Shown one piece after another: positions 1 through 8,408 of a DNA stretch of 64,000 nucleotides. The DNA is taken from positions 4,051,001-4,115,000 of the forward strand of contig NZ_JAVDYB010000001.1 in the NCBI RefSeq assembly GCF_031458235.1, read 5' to 3'. Both the position numbers and the translations under genes were made by a program. Numbering within the stretch: position 1 is the first letter of the stretch; the number at the start of each line of letters is the position of its first letter. The notes beneath the pieces were generated by a model. The model worked only from the letters and a program-made list of their open reading frames with translations, was not told where the DNA came from and did not search any database. The stretch comes from Catenuloplanes atrovinosus. Its GTDB lineage: Bacteria > Actinomycetota > Actinomycetes > Mycobacteriales > Micromonosporaceae.

Positions 1-796
1 AGCCGGCCGCGGCCAGCCCGTACCGGATGGGTGACTGGAACGCGTTCTGGTAGATGTACTGGACCATGAGCGTGGTGGCGCCGATCGGGCCGCCGCCGGT
101 GAGCGTCCAGATGAAGTCGAAGGCCTGGAAGCCGGCGATCATGCTGAGGATGACCACGACCATGGTGGTGGGGCGCAGCAGCGGCAGCGTGATGTAGCGC
201 AGGCGCTGCCAGGCGGAGGCACCGTCGATCATGGCGGCGGCGTGGTGGTTCGGGTCGATGCCCTGGAGGCCGGCCAGGATGATCAGCGCGTAGAAGCCGA
301 GGTGCGTCCAGAGTCCGACGAAGACGACCGCGGCCATCGCGAGCCGGCCGTCCACCAGCCACGGGACGTCCGCGCCGAGCAGCGTGTTCGCCAGGCCGTT
401 GCGGCGGTCCAGGATCCAGCCCCAGATCAGGCCGACCACCACCGGGGAGAGCAGCACCGGCAGGAAGAAGATCGCCCGGAAGGCACCGCGGCCACGCAGC
501 CGCCGGTCGAGCAGCAGCGCCAGCCCGATCGCGCCGATCGTGCAGAGCACCACGAAGCAGACCGCGAAGATCGCGGTGGCGCGCGCCGCGGCCCAGAAGT
601 CCGCGCTGCGGACCAGCTCGGTGTAGTTGCTCGTGCCGGCGTAGGTGAACGTGCGGCCGTTGGTGCTGTCGTACGCGCTGATCGTGACGTTGTTGATCGC
701 AGGCCAGATGGTGAAGACCCCGAAGATCAGCATGTTCGGGAGGACGAACAGGTACGGCGCCACCCGGATGTTCCACGGCGTGCGGGCCGCGGTCAT
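1..796 (-). CDS. Sugar ABC transporter permease, MalF/UgpA type (3' end outside window)
   Basis: Integral membrane subunit of a carbohydrate ABC importer. The frame is open from an ATG at 796 to the window edge, so about 265 residues are seen and the C-terminus is missing. It starts in a proline/aromatic context leading into a first membrane segment (APYLFVLPNMLIF), followed by further hydrophobic segments. The cytoplasmic EAA loop, which docks on the ATPase, is visible near residues 183-205 (AAAMIDGASAW then LPLLRP). The ATG overlaps the stop of the binding-protein gene by four bases (ATGA), so the two are translationally coupled. A second permease probably follows outside the window; the ATPase may be a shared MsiK-type protein, which is inference. 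The substrate cannot be read from sequence. Confidence 0.9.
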   Translation of the reverse strand, partial: MTAARTPWNIRVAPYLFVLPNMLIFGVFTIWPAINNVTISAYDSTNGRTFTYAGTSNYTELVRSADFWAAARATAIFAVCFVVLCTIGAIGLALLLDRRLRGRGAFRAIFFLPVLLSPVVVGLIWGWILDRRNGLANTLLGADVPWLVDGRLAMAAVVFVGLWTHLGFYALIILAGLQGIDPNHHAAAMIDGASAWQRLRYITLPLLRPTTMVVVILSMIAGFQAFDFIWTLTGGGPIGATTLMVQYIYQNAFQSPIRYGLAAAG

Positions 797-2064
797 CGGG
801 GCACGGCCGCCTTCTGCGCCTCGTCACGGATCTCCTGCGCGGCCCGCTCCGGCGTCTGCGCGTCGGTCAGCACCTTGCCGAGCGCGGTGACGGCCGCGCG
901 CGCGGTGGCGTTGAACCCGGGGCTGTACGCGGCGGCGTAGGTGTCCGCGGGCGTGCGCTGGATCTCCTGGAGGAAGACGTTCATGTCCTCCGCCCGGGAC
1001 GGGTACTGGATACCGGAGTCGATCAGGTCCTTGCGGGTGGGCAGGAACGCGGCCTCCTGGCACAGCCGCCGCTGCGACTCGGCCGAGGTCATGAACGCGA
1101 TGAACTCCGCGGCCAGCGCCTGGTGCGCGCTCTGCCGGAACGACGCGAGGAACTTGCCGCCGGGGAAGCCGCCGCAGCGTTCGCCGCACGGGTTCGGCGC
1201 GGCCTGCCAGGCGAACGCCGCGGACTTCGCGAACGCGCTGACCTGCCAGTTGCCGCTGATGTAGACCGGGACCTGCTGGGCCAGGAAGATCTCGTTGGCC
1301 GCCTTGTACTTGGTGCCGGCCGACAGCCACAGGTCCGCCGGCATCGCGCCGGTCTCGTGCAGCCGGGCGAACTCGGTGATCGCGGCCGTGGCCTTGGCGG
1401 CGTCCAGCGTGACCGTCTCGCCGTTGAGGTACGTGGTGCCGTACTGGCTGAGCATGGTGGCGAACCGGTGCCCGGAGACGTCCATGGCGAGCGCGTACTC
1501 CGTGCCGTTGGCGCGCTGCACGGCCTGCGCCGCCTCGATCAGCTGGGGCCAGGTCCACGGCGCCGCCGGGTCGGGCAGCGGTACGCCGGCCGCGCGGAAC
1601 TGGTCGACGTTGATGATCGGCGCGTTCATGGTGAGGTCGCTGGGCACCGCGATCAGCTCGCCGTTCGGCCCGGTCGTCGCGGGCGTGGCGCCGTCGATGA
1701 ACCGGCCGGACAGCGCGTCCCGCTGGTGCGCGCCGAGGTCGAGCAGGTCGGCGCGGAACGGCGCCAGGTCGGTCAGCCGGGCCACGTCCGGCGCGTTGCC
1801 GCCGGAGAGCCGGGCCTGCAGCTGCTGCTCGAGATTCGCGTACGGCACGACCTGGAGGTTGACGGTGGCGCCACTGCGCCGCTCGAACTCCGCGATCAGC
1901 GCGCGGGTGACCGCCTCGTCCGGGCCGTCGGTGAAGTAGACGTACGTGAGGTTCCGGTCGGCGGCCTGGTCGGCCTCCCCCTCGCCGGAGCCGCCGGGTG
2001 CGCAGGCGGCCAGCGCCAGGACGGTGAGCAGGGACATCAGTCTGGTTCGAGCCGAGCGCGACAT
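793..2064 (-). CDS. Extracellular sugar-binding lipoprotein of ABC importer
   Basis: Solute-binding protein (family 1, about 423 aa) that captures a sugar outside the membrane and hands it to the permease encoded next. It has a type II signal peptide with lipobox LAAC, Cys21 being the lipidated residue, after a short basic start (MSRSARTRLM). The mature part shows the usual family pattern, with an N-terminal strand ending in YFTDGPDEA and a long mixed alpha/beta body. It is the first gene of the visible operon and its stop overlaps the permease start. The 185-bp divergent gap to the GH114-like gene holds a perfect palindrome at 2140-2159 that could control both. The sugar is unknown; the neighbouring GH114 gene suggests an oligosaccharide, but that is inference. 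Confidence 0.9.
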   Translation of the reverse strand: MSRSARTRLMSLLTVLALAACAPGGSGEGEADQAADRNLTYVYFTDGPDEAVTRALIAEFERRSGATVNLQVVPYANLEQQLQARLSGGNAPDVARLTDLAPFRADLLDLGAHQRDALSGRFIDGATPATTGPNGELIAVPSDLTMNAPIINVDQFRAAGVPLPDPAAPWTWPQLIEAAQAVQRANGTEYALAMDVSGHRFATMLSQYGTTYLNGETVTLDAAKATAAITEFARLHETGAMPADLWLSAGTKYKAANEIFLAQQVPVYISGNWQVSAFAKSAAFAWQAAPNPCGERCGGFPGGKFLASFRQSAHQALAAEFIAFMTSAESQRRLCQEAAFLPTRKDLIDSGIQYPSRAEDMNVFLQEIQRTPADTYAAAYSPGFNATARAAVTALGKVLTDAQTPERAAQEIRDEAQKAAVPR

Positions 2065-2139
2065 GCGTCACCGCCTGGTCGTCAGCGGGTTGGGAGCCCG
2101 CTGGGACCGTATCCATCGACGAGAGGACATGTCAACGCC

Positions 2140-2159
2140 CGGTAATCCCATGATTACCG
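2140..2159. promoter_or_regulatory. Perfect palindrome in divergent promoter, candidate operator
   Basis: CGGTAATC and GATTACCG form a perfect 8-bp inverted repeat around CCAT. It lies between the divergent sugar-binding lipoprotein gene and the GH114-like gene, about 75 bp from the first start and 90 bp from the second. It is followed by A residues on the + strand and has no T tract on either strand in the right place, so an operator fits better than a terminator. Confidence 0.45.
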
Positions 2160-2248
2160 AAAAAATTCTCAAATCGGTGGCAGCAGCGGGCGCGGGCCGG
2201 CGCGTTCAGGGGGTGGAGTTGTACAACGAGGCTCGAGGAGTGGCATCG

Positions 2249-3265
2249 ATGGCGTCCAAGCGCAGGCGGATCACAGTCGGGGTGGCGGTGACGGCGACCG
2301 TGGCCGTGCTCCTCGGCGTCGGCATCGGCACGGCGAACGCCGGGACCCGCAAGCCCTGGTGGGAGCGGTGGAACCCGAAGCCCCGGCCGGTCGCGAGCGC
2401 GTCCGCCACCCCGTCCCCGAGCGTCACCACGGCCGCGCCCACCGCGTCACCGCGCCCGTCGGCGCCGGCGTCGGCCGCGCCGTCCCCCTCCCGGCCCGCC
2501 ACGGCGCCGTCGCCGACGCCGTCGAAGACCACCTCGGCGGGCACCTGGGCGCCGCCGCCGGCGAACGCGGGCTTCGACTACCAGATCGGCGGGGCGTACG
2601 CGCCGCCGTCCGGCGTGACCGTGGTCAGCCGGGACAGCGAGGTCAGCCCGGCCGCCGGGATCTACAACATCTGCTACATCAACGCGTTCCAGGCCCAGCC
2701 CGGCGCCGAGTCGTGGTGGAAGAGCAACCACCCGGACCTGCTGCTCCGCGACAAGAACGGCGAACTGGTCGTGGACGAGGACTGGGATGAGCTGATGCTC
2801 GACTTCTCCACGCCGGCCAAGCGCACCGCGCTGACCACGATCGTCGGCGGCTGGATCGACCGGTGCGCGGCCAAGGGCTTCAAGGCGATCGAGCCGGACA
2901 ACCTGGATTCGTACACCCGCTCCAACGGGCTGCTGACCCAGGCGCAGGCGGTGGAGTACGCGGCGTCGCTCTCCGCCTACGCGCACGGCAAGGGCCTGGC
3001 CGTCGGCCAGAAGAACCTCGCGGAGCTGTCCACGGCCGCGGCGAAGAAGGCCGGATTCGACTTCGCGGTCGCGGAGGAGTGCGCGGTCTGGAACGAGTGC
3101 GGCGCGTACACCGCCACGTACGGTAACAACGTCATCGTGATCGAATACACTCAGAGCGGCTTCACGAAGGCGTGCACCGGGTTCGGTGGCAAGCTGTCGG
3201 TCGTGCTGCGCGACGTCGACGTGACCGCCCCCGGATCGCGTACGTACGTGTTCAAGGGCTGCTGA
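2249..3265 (+). CDS. Secreted GH114-like endo-alpha-1,4-polygalactosaminidase family protein
   Basis: Probable extracellular glycoside hydrolase, 338 aa. Residues 1-31 form a signal peptide (basic MASKRRR, hydrophobic stretch, ANAG cleavage region). Residues 45-105 are a Pro/Ser/Thr/Ala linker of the secreted-enzyme type. Residues 108-338 are a GH114-type TIM-barrel domain, with the strand CYINAF at 142-147, the acidic motif AIEPDNLDSY at 213-222, AVAEECAVWNEC at 273-284 and VIEYTQ at 297-302. Asp and Glu residues in these motifs are the likely catalytic ones. The start was set at 2249 because GAGGAG lies 8 bases upstream and the signal peptide begins there; the same frame is open further upstream. 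GH114 members cleave galactosaminogalactan-type polymers; the exact substrate here is inferred. Confidence 0.8.
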   Translation: MASKRRRITVGVAVTATVAVLLGVGIGTANAGTRKPWWERWNPKPRPVASASATPSPSVTTAAPTASPRPSAPASAAPSPSRPATAPSPTPSKTTSAGTWAPPPANAGFDYQIGGAYAPPSGVTVVSRDSEVSPAAGIYNICYINAFQAQPGAESWWKSNHPDLLLRDKNGELVVDEDWDELMLDFSTPAKRTALTTIVGGWIDRCAAKGFKAIEPDNLDSYTRSNGLLTQAQAVEYAASLSAYAHGKGLAVGQKNLAELSTAAAKKAGFDFAVAEECAVWNECGAYTATYGNNVIVIEYTQSGFTKACTGFGGKLSVVLRDVDVTAPGSRTYVFKGC

Positions 3266-3293
3266 GCCGCTGTCCCGATTCCGCTACGCCCCC

Positions 3294-3329
3294 GAGATCT
3301 CCGGTGCCCCGCGCGGGCCCGGAGATCTC
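3294..3329 (+). terminator. Hairpin after GH114-like gene
   Basis: GAGATCTCCGG (3294-3304) pairs perfectly with CCGGAGATCTC (3319-3329); GCCC/GGGC inside extends the stem with one bulged base. It lies 29 bases past the stop. There is no U tract, as is common in actinobacterial terminators. Confidence 0.6.
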
Positions 3330-3353
3330 CGGCGTCCAGGCGAACAGGCCACG

Positions 3354-3887
3354 ATGACCACCAACGAGCCGACCACGGCAGTCACCGGCCGTGCGGAGGA
3401 CTTCGACGACTTCGTGCACGGCCGCGGCCGGGCGCTGCTGCGGTTCGCCTACGTGCTGTCCGGCGACGCGCACCTCGCGGAGGACCTGGTGCAGGAGGTG
3501 CTCGCCCGGATGCACCGGCGCTGGCACAAGGTCACCGCGATGGACAGCCCGGAGGCGTACGTCCGGACCTCGATCGTCCGCCAGTTCATCTCCTGGCGCC
3601 GGCGGCGATCGTCCCGCGAGGCGGTCCTCGCCGAGCTGCCGGAACCGGCCGGCCCGGACGAGCCGCAGCAGCGCGTGCTGGCCCGCGACCAGATGTGGTC
3701 GCTGCTGGCCGGCCTGCCACGCGCGCAGCGCGCCGTGCTGGTGCTGCGCTTCTACTGCGACCTGCCGGACGACGAGATCGCCGCGCTGCTCGGCTGCGCG
3801 CAGTCCACGGTCCGGTCCCACGCGGCCCGCGCGCTCGCCCGGATGCGGACCATGTTGACCGAGAAAGGGGTGGGCGGCGATGGATGA
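3354..3887 (+). CDS. SigE-family (ECF) RNA polymerase sigma factor
   Basis: Extracytoplasmic-function sigma factor, 177 aa, of the actinobacterial SigE-family (SigE here names the protein family, not an orthologue). Region 2 covers about residues 17-85: FDDFVHGRGRALLRFAYVL, then the DLVQEVLARM helix and the -10-recognition helix around SPEAYVRTSI. Region 4 covers about 118-170 with LPRAQRAVLVLRFY and the helix-turn-helix DEIAALLGCAQSTVRSH. The gene ends 8 bases inside the next gene, which encodes a single-pass membrane protein, so the pair looks like a sigma factor with a membrane-bound partner. No target promoters can be assigned from the window. Confidence 0.9.
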   Translation: MTTNEPTTAVTGRAEDFDDFVHGRGRALLRFAYVLSGDAHLAEDLVQEVLARMHRRWHKVTAMDSPEAYVRTSIVRQFISWRRRRSSREAVLAELPEPAGPDEPQQRVLARDQMWSLLAGLPRAQRAVLVLRFYCDLPDDEIAALLGCAQSTVRSHAARALARMRTMLTEKGVGGDG

Positions 3888-4950
3888 GCTGGATCGGTTG
3901 CTCGCGGAGACGATGCACACCGCGGCCGGCCGCGCACCCTCCGACGACGGCCTGCTGCACACGGTGCACGAGCGGTCCCGCCGCTACCACCGGCGGCGCG
4001 TGATCACGAGCCTGTCCGCGGTCGCGGCCGTGGTGGCCGTCGGTGTCCCGTTCGTGTCCGTGCTGGCCACCCGCCCGAACTCGGAGCTGCCGCCGGCCGC
4101 CACCGCGCCGGCCGTACCGCCGTCCCGCACGGCGTCGGCCACGCCGTCGCCGTCACCGTCACCGTCGGTGCCGTCGAGCGCGCCGCCGTCGTCCCCCGCG
4201 TCACCGGCGCGCAGCGCGGACGCGCCCGGGGCCACCGCCGTGACGCTGGCCGAGGGCTGGACCGCGCCCGCGTTCCCGTACACGCTGGGTGACAACGACA
4301 ACCGGAACGCACCGGTCGCGTCGATGGACGGCGGCGACCTGATCGCGTTCTTCGAGACCACCGACCCGGAGCGGGACGCGGACATCACGGTCACGGTCTC
4401 CGCCGCGCGGCCGTCGTTCGGCACGGCCGGCTCCGAGGCCGCCACCCGGGTACGCGGCCGCGACGGCACGCTGCGGACCGTGGACGTGCAGCCGGCCCGG
4501 CAGCTCACGCTCTACTGGCAGGAGTCGCCGAGCCGGTGGATCACGCTGGCCACCGACGACACGTACACGCCGGAGGAGGTGGTCGCCTGGGCCGACGGCC
4601 TGGCCGACGCCGCGATCGCGGTGCGGGCGCCGTTCCAGCTCGGCCTCTCCCCCACCGGCCTGACCACCGAGACGGTCACCCGCTCCCGGATGGTCTTCGC
4701 CTCCCCCGGCACCGGCGGCATCAGCCTGGTGCTGCGCCAGCGCCGCACGCTCACCGGCGTGAACCAGAAGGTCAACGGCGACGACGCCGCCCTCACCCGG
4801 GACACCGCCGGCACCCGGCTCGCGATCGACGTCCGCGACTGGGACGCCACCCTGGAGATCACGGTCGGCGAGGGCCTCACCCTCACCGACGCCGATCTGC
4901 TGCGCCTCGCCACCAGCGTGCGCATCCTCACCTACTCCGACCCGGAGTAG
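3880..4950 (+). CDS. Single-pass membrane protein coupled to the sigma factor
   Basis: 356 aa, no confident family. Residues 1-38 are cytoplasmic (MDELDRLLAETMHTAAGR), residues 41-62 form one membrane helix (SLSAVAAVVAVGVPFVSVL), residues 68-110 are a Pro/Ser/Ala linker, and the rest is an extracellular beta-rich domain with ALTLYWQ-like strands. The start lies within the sigma gene (8-base overlap), implying coupled translation. By position and topology it may restrain or signal to the sigma factor, but the short N-terminus lacks a zinc-binding ZAS motif (no HxxxCxxC), so calling it an anti-sigma factor is only an inference. A hairpin follows the stop. Confidence 0.75.
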   Translation: MDELDRLLAETMHTAAGRAPSDDGLLHTVHERSRRYHRRRVITSLSAVAAVVAVGVPFVSVLATRPNSELPPAATAPAVPPSRTASATPSPSPSPSVPSSAPPSSPASPARSADAPGATAVTLAEGWTAPAFPYTLGDNDNRNAPVASMDGGDLIAFFETTDPERDADITVTVSAARPSFGTAGSEAATRVRGRDGTLRTVDVQPARQLTLYWQESPSRWITLATDDTYTPEEVVAWADGLADAAIAVRAPFQLGLSPTGLTTETVTRSRMVFASPGTGGISLVLRQRRTLTGVNQKVNGDDAALTRDTAGTRLAIDVRDWDATLEITVGEGLTLTDADLLRLATSVRILTYSDPE

Positions 4951-4955
4951 CACCG

Positions 4956-4993
4956 TCCCGCCCGCCCGCCGACTCAGCGGCTGGCGGGCGGGA
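4956..4993. terminator. Convergent hairpin between membrane protein and SARP-like gene
   Basis: TCCCGCCCGCC (4956-4966) pairs with GGCGGGCGGGA (4983-4993). The right arm overlaps the 3' end of the minus-strand gene, so it can serve both directions. Confidence 0.5.
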
Positions 4994-6851
4994 ACCGGCC
5001 GTAGTCCTCAACGATGGTGGCGCTCAGGGTCATCAGGTCCGGGTCCTCCCGCTGGAGGTCCGGGTCCTTGAAGCTGAACGCGAACAGGCCGCTCGAGACG
5101 AGGTCGCCGAGGATCGCGGGGGCGAAGGTGCGGTGCAGGTCGTCGAGGTAGACGTCGACGGGGTCCTCGTGCGGGCCGTAGTGGGCGACCATGACCGGGC
5201 CGTACCGGCCCAGCTCGTGGACCATCTGCACGATGTGCGTGGCGTTGCCCTCCGGGACGAACGCGCCGAAACTCTGGAAGTCGGACGCGCGCATCGGCTC
5301 CGCGAAGTACTGGAACATCGAGCGGCCGGCGCCCTCGGCCGGCTCGTCGTGCGAGGCGTTCCAGCCGTCCCAGTTCAGGCCGATCCGCAGGTTCGGTGCC
5401 GCCGCGCGCATGACGGCCATGACCTCGAAGTAGCGCTCCTTGAGCGCCAGGTAGTACGCCGTGGTCGCGGGGTCGTCGAGGTATCCGTTGTTCGCGCAGG
5501 CGAGCTTCTGCAGACCGCTGAACATCGACACGTAGAGCGGCGGGCCGTCCGCCGGGCCGGCGAACGCGGCGGCGAGCCGGCGCATGTCGGTCAGGAACTC
5601 CGATGACAGCGGGTACGGCTGGCCGCAGGCGCGACCGTACCGCGTCTCCAGCGACGTGCCCTTCTCCCAGGTGCCCACGACCACGTGCATGGCGCGGCCG
5701 GACGCGTAGGTCCGCGGGACCACGTCCGCGCGCCAGCCCTCGAACCGCTCCAGGTCCGTCTGCTTGTGGTACCACGTGGTGACCATGCCGATCCCGGCGC
5801 TCATCAGCGGTGACGCCTCCGCCCGCACCGGGTCGGGCCCGAGCCCGAACAGCAGCTTCGGCGCGGCCGGCAGGCCGCCCGCCTGGCCGCCGGCCGCCCG
5901 GAACAGCTGCTGTCCCGCCACGCTCGACCCGCCGGCCAGCACCAGCACGCCGGCCACGACCAGCGCGAGCAGCCCGGCCGGCACGCGCCGGCGCCGCAGG
6001 CCCCGGCCCGGCGGCGCCGGGCCGTCCGCGATCACCTCGACGACCGGCCCGGGTGGCGCGGGCGGGGACACCGGCGGGACGGTCTGCTCGGCCGTCTCCG
6101 ACAGCAGCGCCCGGTAGACCTCGCGCAGCCGGCTGCCCGGCTCCGCGCCGAACGTCTCCAGCAGCAGCACGCGCGCCCGCTCGTAGCTGGCCAGCGCGTC
6201 CACCTGCCAGCCGGCCGCGCGCTGGGCCAGCACCAGCCGCTCCCAGGCCGGCTCGCGCAGCCGGTCCTCGGTGAGCATCGCGCGGGCCAGCGCGATCGCC
6301 TCGCCCGGCTCGCCGGACGCGACCAGCGCGTCGGCCAGCGTGTACCGCGCGGTCCAGCGCAGCTCGTCGAGGTGCCGGGCGGCCACCGGGTCGAGCGCGT
6401 CCTCCTCCGGCGTGCCGCGCCACAGCGCCAGCGCCCGCTGCTGCGCGCGGACCGCCTCGGCCGGGTCGCCCCGGCCCAGCGCGTCCGCTCCGGCCTCCAC
6501 CAGGGCCTCGAACACGTCCGCGTCCAGCTCGCCGTGGGCGACCGTGAGCCGGTACGCCCCGCCACGGCCGGCCAGGCGCGCGGCTCCGTCCGAACCCGCC
6601 GGAAGGATCTTGCGCAGCTGGTGGACGTAGGTCTTGATGCTGCCGCTGATCGAGCTGGGGTAGTCGGTGCGCTCCCACAGCGCGGCCGCCAGCGTGTCGT
6701 TGTCCACCCAGCGGTTGCGGTGGCGCAGCAGCGCGGCGAGCAGCGTGCGGCGCCGGCCCGGCGGCAGCGGTGCGACGGTGCCGTCCGCGCCCGCCACGGC
6801 CAGCGGGCCCAGCACGGCGAACAGCGGCTCCTCCATTGGACGCACACGCAC
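4974..6851 (-). CDS. Transmembrane SARP/BTAD regulator fused to an extracellular glycosidase-like domain
   Basis: 625 aa with an unusual order of parts. Residues 8-105 are an OmpR-type winged helix as in SARPs (FAVLGPLAV, RTLLAALL, TLAAALW, SIKTYVHQLRKIL). Residues 108-250 are a bacterial transcriptional activation domain (ELDADVFEAL, ALALWRG, ASYERARVLLLETFG). A Pro-rich linker (255-283) and an RRRR stop-transfer stretch precede one membrane helix at about 291-310. Residues 330-625 look like a TIM-barrel sugar hydrolase (GIGMVTTWYHK, GLNWDGWN at 491-498, FSFKDPDLQ near the end). This resembles CadC-style one-component sensors, with a carbohydrate-binding or degraded enzyme domain outside. 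The gene is divergent from a secreted GH16 gene, its likely target. The start is GTG 6851 or ATG 6836; neither has an ideal Shine-Dalgarno sequence. Confidence 0.8.
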   Translation of the reverse strand: MRVRPMEEPLFAVLGPLAVAGADGTVAPLPPGRRRTLLAALLRHRNRWVDNDTLAAALWERTDYPSSISGSIKTYVHQLRKILPAGSDGAARLAGRGGAYRLTVAHGELDADVFEALVEAGADALGRGDPAEAVRAQQRALALWRGTPEEDALDPVAARHLDELRWTARYTLADALVASGEPGEAIALARAMLTEDRLREPAWERLVLAQRAAGWQVDALASYERARVLLLETFGAEPGSRLREVYRALLSETAEQTVPPVSPPAPPGPVVEVIADGPAPPGRGLRRRRVPAGLLALVVAGVLVLAGGSSVAGQQLFRAAGGQAGGLPAAPKLLFGLGPDPVRAEASPLMSAGIGMVTTWYHKQTDLERFEGWRADVVPRTYASGRAMHVVVGTWEKGTSLETRYGRACGQPYPLSSEFLTDMRRLAAAFAGPADGPPLYVSMFSGLQKLACANNGYLDDPATTAYYLALKERYFEVMAVMRAAAPNLRIGLNWDGWNASHDEPAEGAGRSMFQYFAEPMRASDFQSFGAFVPEGNATHIVQMVHELGRYGPVMVAHYGPHEDPVDVYLDDLHRTFAPAILGDLVSSGLFAFSFKDPDLQREDPDLMTLSATIVEDYGRFPPASR

Positions 6852-6923
6852 TCCCCAGGACGCGGAAATCGATGCCGACGCCTCAGCCTAGGGCAAGTGG
6901 CGCCCGCCACGTCACCCCGATGT

Positions 6924-6970
6924 AACCGCTCTGACCTGCGGTTTCACCATTTGCTCACCGCACTCTGACC
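6924..6970. promoter_or_regulatory. Inverted and direct repeats in the SARP/GH16 divergent promoter
   Basis: AACCGC (6924-6929) and GCGGTT (6938-6943) form an inverted repeat, and CTCTGACC occurs at 6929-6936 and again at 6963-6970. SARP proteins bind direct repeats next to promoters, so this is the best candidate site for the adjacent regulator. The assignment is inference. Confidence 0.35.
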
Positions 6971-7018
6971 GCGCGCGGGGCACTGTGGACGCATCCGCCA
7001 GTCCCTGATCGCGGGTCA

Positions 7019-7047
7019 TGACGCCCGGCCGGCCCCGTCCCTAGCGT
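7019..7047 (+). promoter_or_regulatory. Candidate promoter of the GH16 gene
   Basis: TGACGC (-35, 7019-7024) and TAGCGT (-10, 7042-7047) are 17 bases apart, about 40 bases before the GH16 start, which has GAGGAGG just upstream of its ATG. Confidence 0.4.
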
Positions 7048-7085
7048 GACCTCGCCGAGCATTACCACCTACGCGAGGAGGACCC

Positions 7086-8408
7086 ATGCGAATACAGCTG
7101 GCGGCCGCGGTCGCCGGGCTCGTGGTGATCACCGGAACCGGGATCACCGTGGCACACGCGGCGGCACCGGCCGCCGACGCCGGGCGCACCGGCTCGCGGG
7201 TGAACACCTGCGCCAACCCGGTCGTCGACCGGGACGTCACCGGCTGGGGCCGGCACGGCACCGGCGCGACCGGCGCCCGGGTCGCGGTCGGCGCGCACGT
7301 CGCGGCCGGGTACGCCTACCGGCAGCCGGCCGCGAACGGCGCGAACCCGGAGATGTACCTGCCGCAGAAGGACGTGGTCGCGGGCGAGCGCTGGTCGTTC
7401 GCGATGGACACCTGGGTCAGCGGCCCGGCCACCTCGGTGACCGCGCGGATGCAGGTCGACTGGTACAGCGCGGCGAGCATCTACCTCGGGCACACCAACG
7501 GCGGCGAGGTCGCGGTCACGCCGAACGCGGCCGAGACGTGGACGCGGGTCGCGGCCGAGTTCACCGCGCCGGCCGGCGCCACCCGGGCGAACGTGACCGC
7601 GCGGCTGGCCGCGCCGGCCGGCATGACCTGGTCCGCGACCGCCTGCGACTACCAGCCGGTCTCGCGGGCCACCCCGTCCCCCACGCCGACGACGCCGGCG
7701 CCGGGCGGGGACACGGCGGCGGGACGGCACAACTGGGGCACGCCGCTGCCCGCGTCCGACGAGTTCAACTACGGCAGCACGGCGGCGCCGGCCAAGCCGG
7801 ACGCGACCAAGTGGAAGCTGGCCGGCAGCGAGGCCACCGGCTGCTGGGCGGGGCACGACGGCAACGGCCGCCGATGCGAGGAGAACAGCCGGGTGCTCGG
7901 CGGGATACTGCGGATGACCGGCGACGCGGACGGCGACACCGGCCTGCTGGGCAGCCTGTACGACCAGCGGTACGGCCGGTGGGAGGTGCGCGCCCGCTCG
8001 CAGGCGACGTCGCCGGACAACGGCCGCCAGTACCACCCGGTGCTGCTGCTCTGGCCGCGCAGCGAGCAGTGGCCGCAGGGCGCGGAGTACGACTACCTGG
8101 AGAACAGCGCGCCGGGCGAGCAGTGCGCGGGCGCGTTCATGCACTACCCGAACCACCAGCCCAAGGAGCAGGAGCACGCGACCAGGTGCGACGTGGACCT
8201 GTCGCAGTGGCACAACTTCGGCTTCGAGTGGACGCCGCAGCACGTCAAGGGCTTCATCGACGGCGAGCAGTGGTTCGTGTTCGACCGGGACTGCATCCAG
8301 TGCGCGCCCGGCCCGATGTTCCAGACCATTCAGCTCGACAACTTCCACGGCGGTAACCTGCAGACCGCGGTGTTCGAGGTGGACTGGGCACGGGTCTACT
8401 CGCTCTGA
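7086..8408 (+). CDS. Secreted family 16 glycoside hydrolase (beta-glucanase/agarase fold)
   Basis: 440 aa extracellular enzyme. Residues 1-26 are a signal peptide ending in AHA. Residues 35-195 form a beta-rich domain like a carbohydrate-binding module (NPVVDRDVTGW, then VTARMQVDWYSA). A Thr/Pro linker at about 197-212 leads to the GH16 catalytic domain (215-440). The catalytic signature ExDxxE is intact: Glu334, Asp336, Glu339 in EYDYLE. GH16 enzymes cut beta-1,3/1,4-glucans or galactans by a retaining mechanism; the exact polymer cannot be read here. It is divergent from the transmembrane SARP-glycosidase protein, which suggests substrate-sensed induction. Its last 13 bases overlap the convergent LuxR gene. 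The start is supported by GAGGAGG 5-6 bases upstream. Confidence 0.9.
   Translation: MRIQLAAAVAGLVVITGTGITVAHAAAPAADAGRTGSRVNTCANPVVDRDVTGWGRHGTGATGARVAVGAHVAAGYAYRQPAANGANPEMYLPQKDVVAGERWSFAMDTWVSGPATSVTARMQVDWYSAASIYLGHTNGGEVAVTPNAAETWTRVAAEFTAPAGATRANVTARLAAPAGMTWSATACDYQPVSRATPSPTPTTPAPGGDTAAGRHNWGTPLPASDEFNYGSTAAPAKPDATKWKLAGSEATGCWAGHDGNGRRCEENSRVLGGILRMTGDADGDTGLLGSLYDQRYGRWEVRARSQATSPDNGRQYHPVLLLWPRSEQWPQGAEYDYLENSAPGEQCAGAFMHYPNHQPKEQEHATRCDVDLSQWHNFGFEWTPQHVKGFIDGEQWFVFDRDCIQCAPGPMFQTIQLDNFHGGNLQTAVFEVDWARVYSL

Noticed and set aside
2140-2167. Palindrome followed by A residues as a terminator
   Set aside because: It lies between divergent promoters, not after a gene, and has no T tract after it on either strand.
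3880-4950. Zinc-binding anti-sigma factor (ZAS type)
   Set aside because: The HxxxCxxC motif is absent and the N-terminal cytoplasmic part is too short; only the position suggests an anti-sigma role.
4974-6851. SARP as activator of an antibiotic cluster
   Set aside because: No biosynthetic genes nearby, and the protein is membrane-anchored with an extracellular sugar-enzyme domain.
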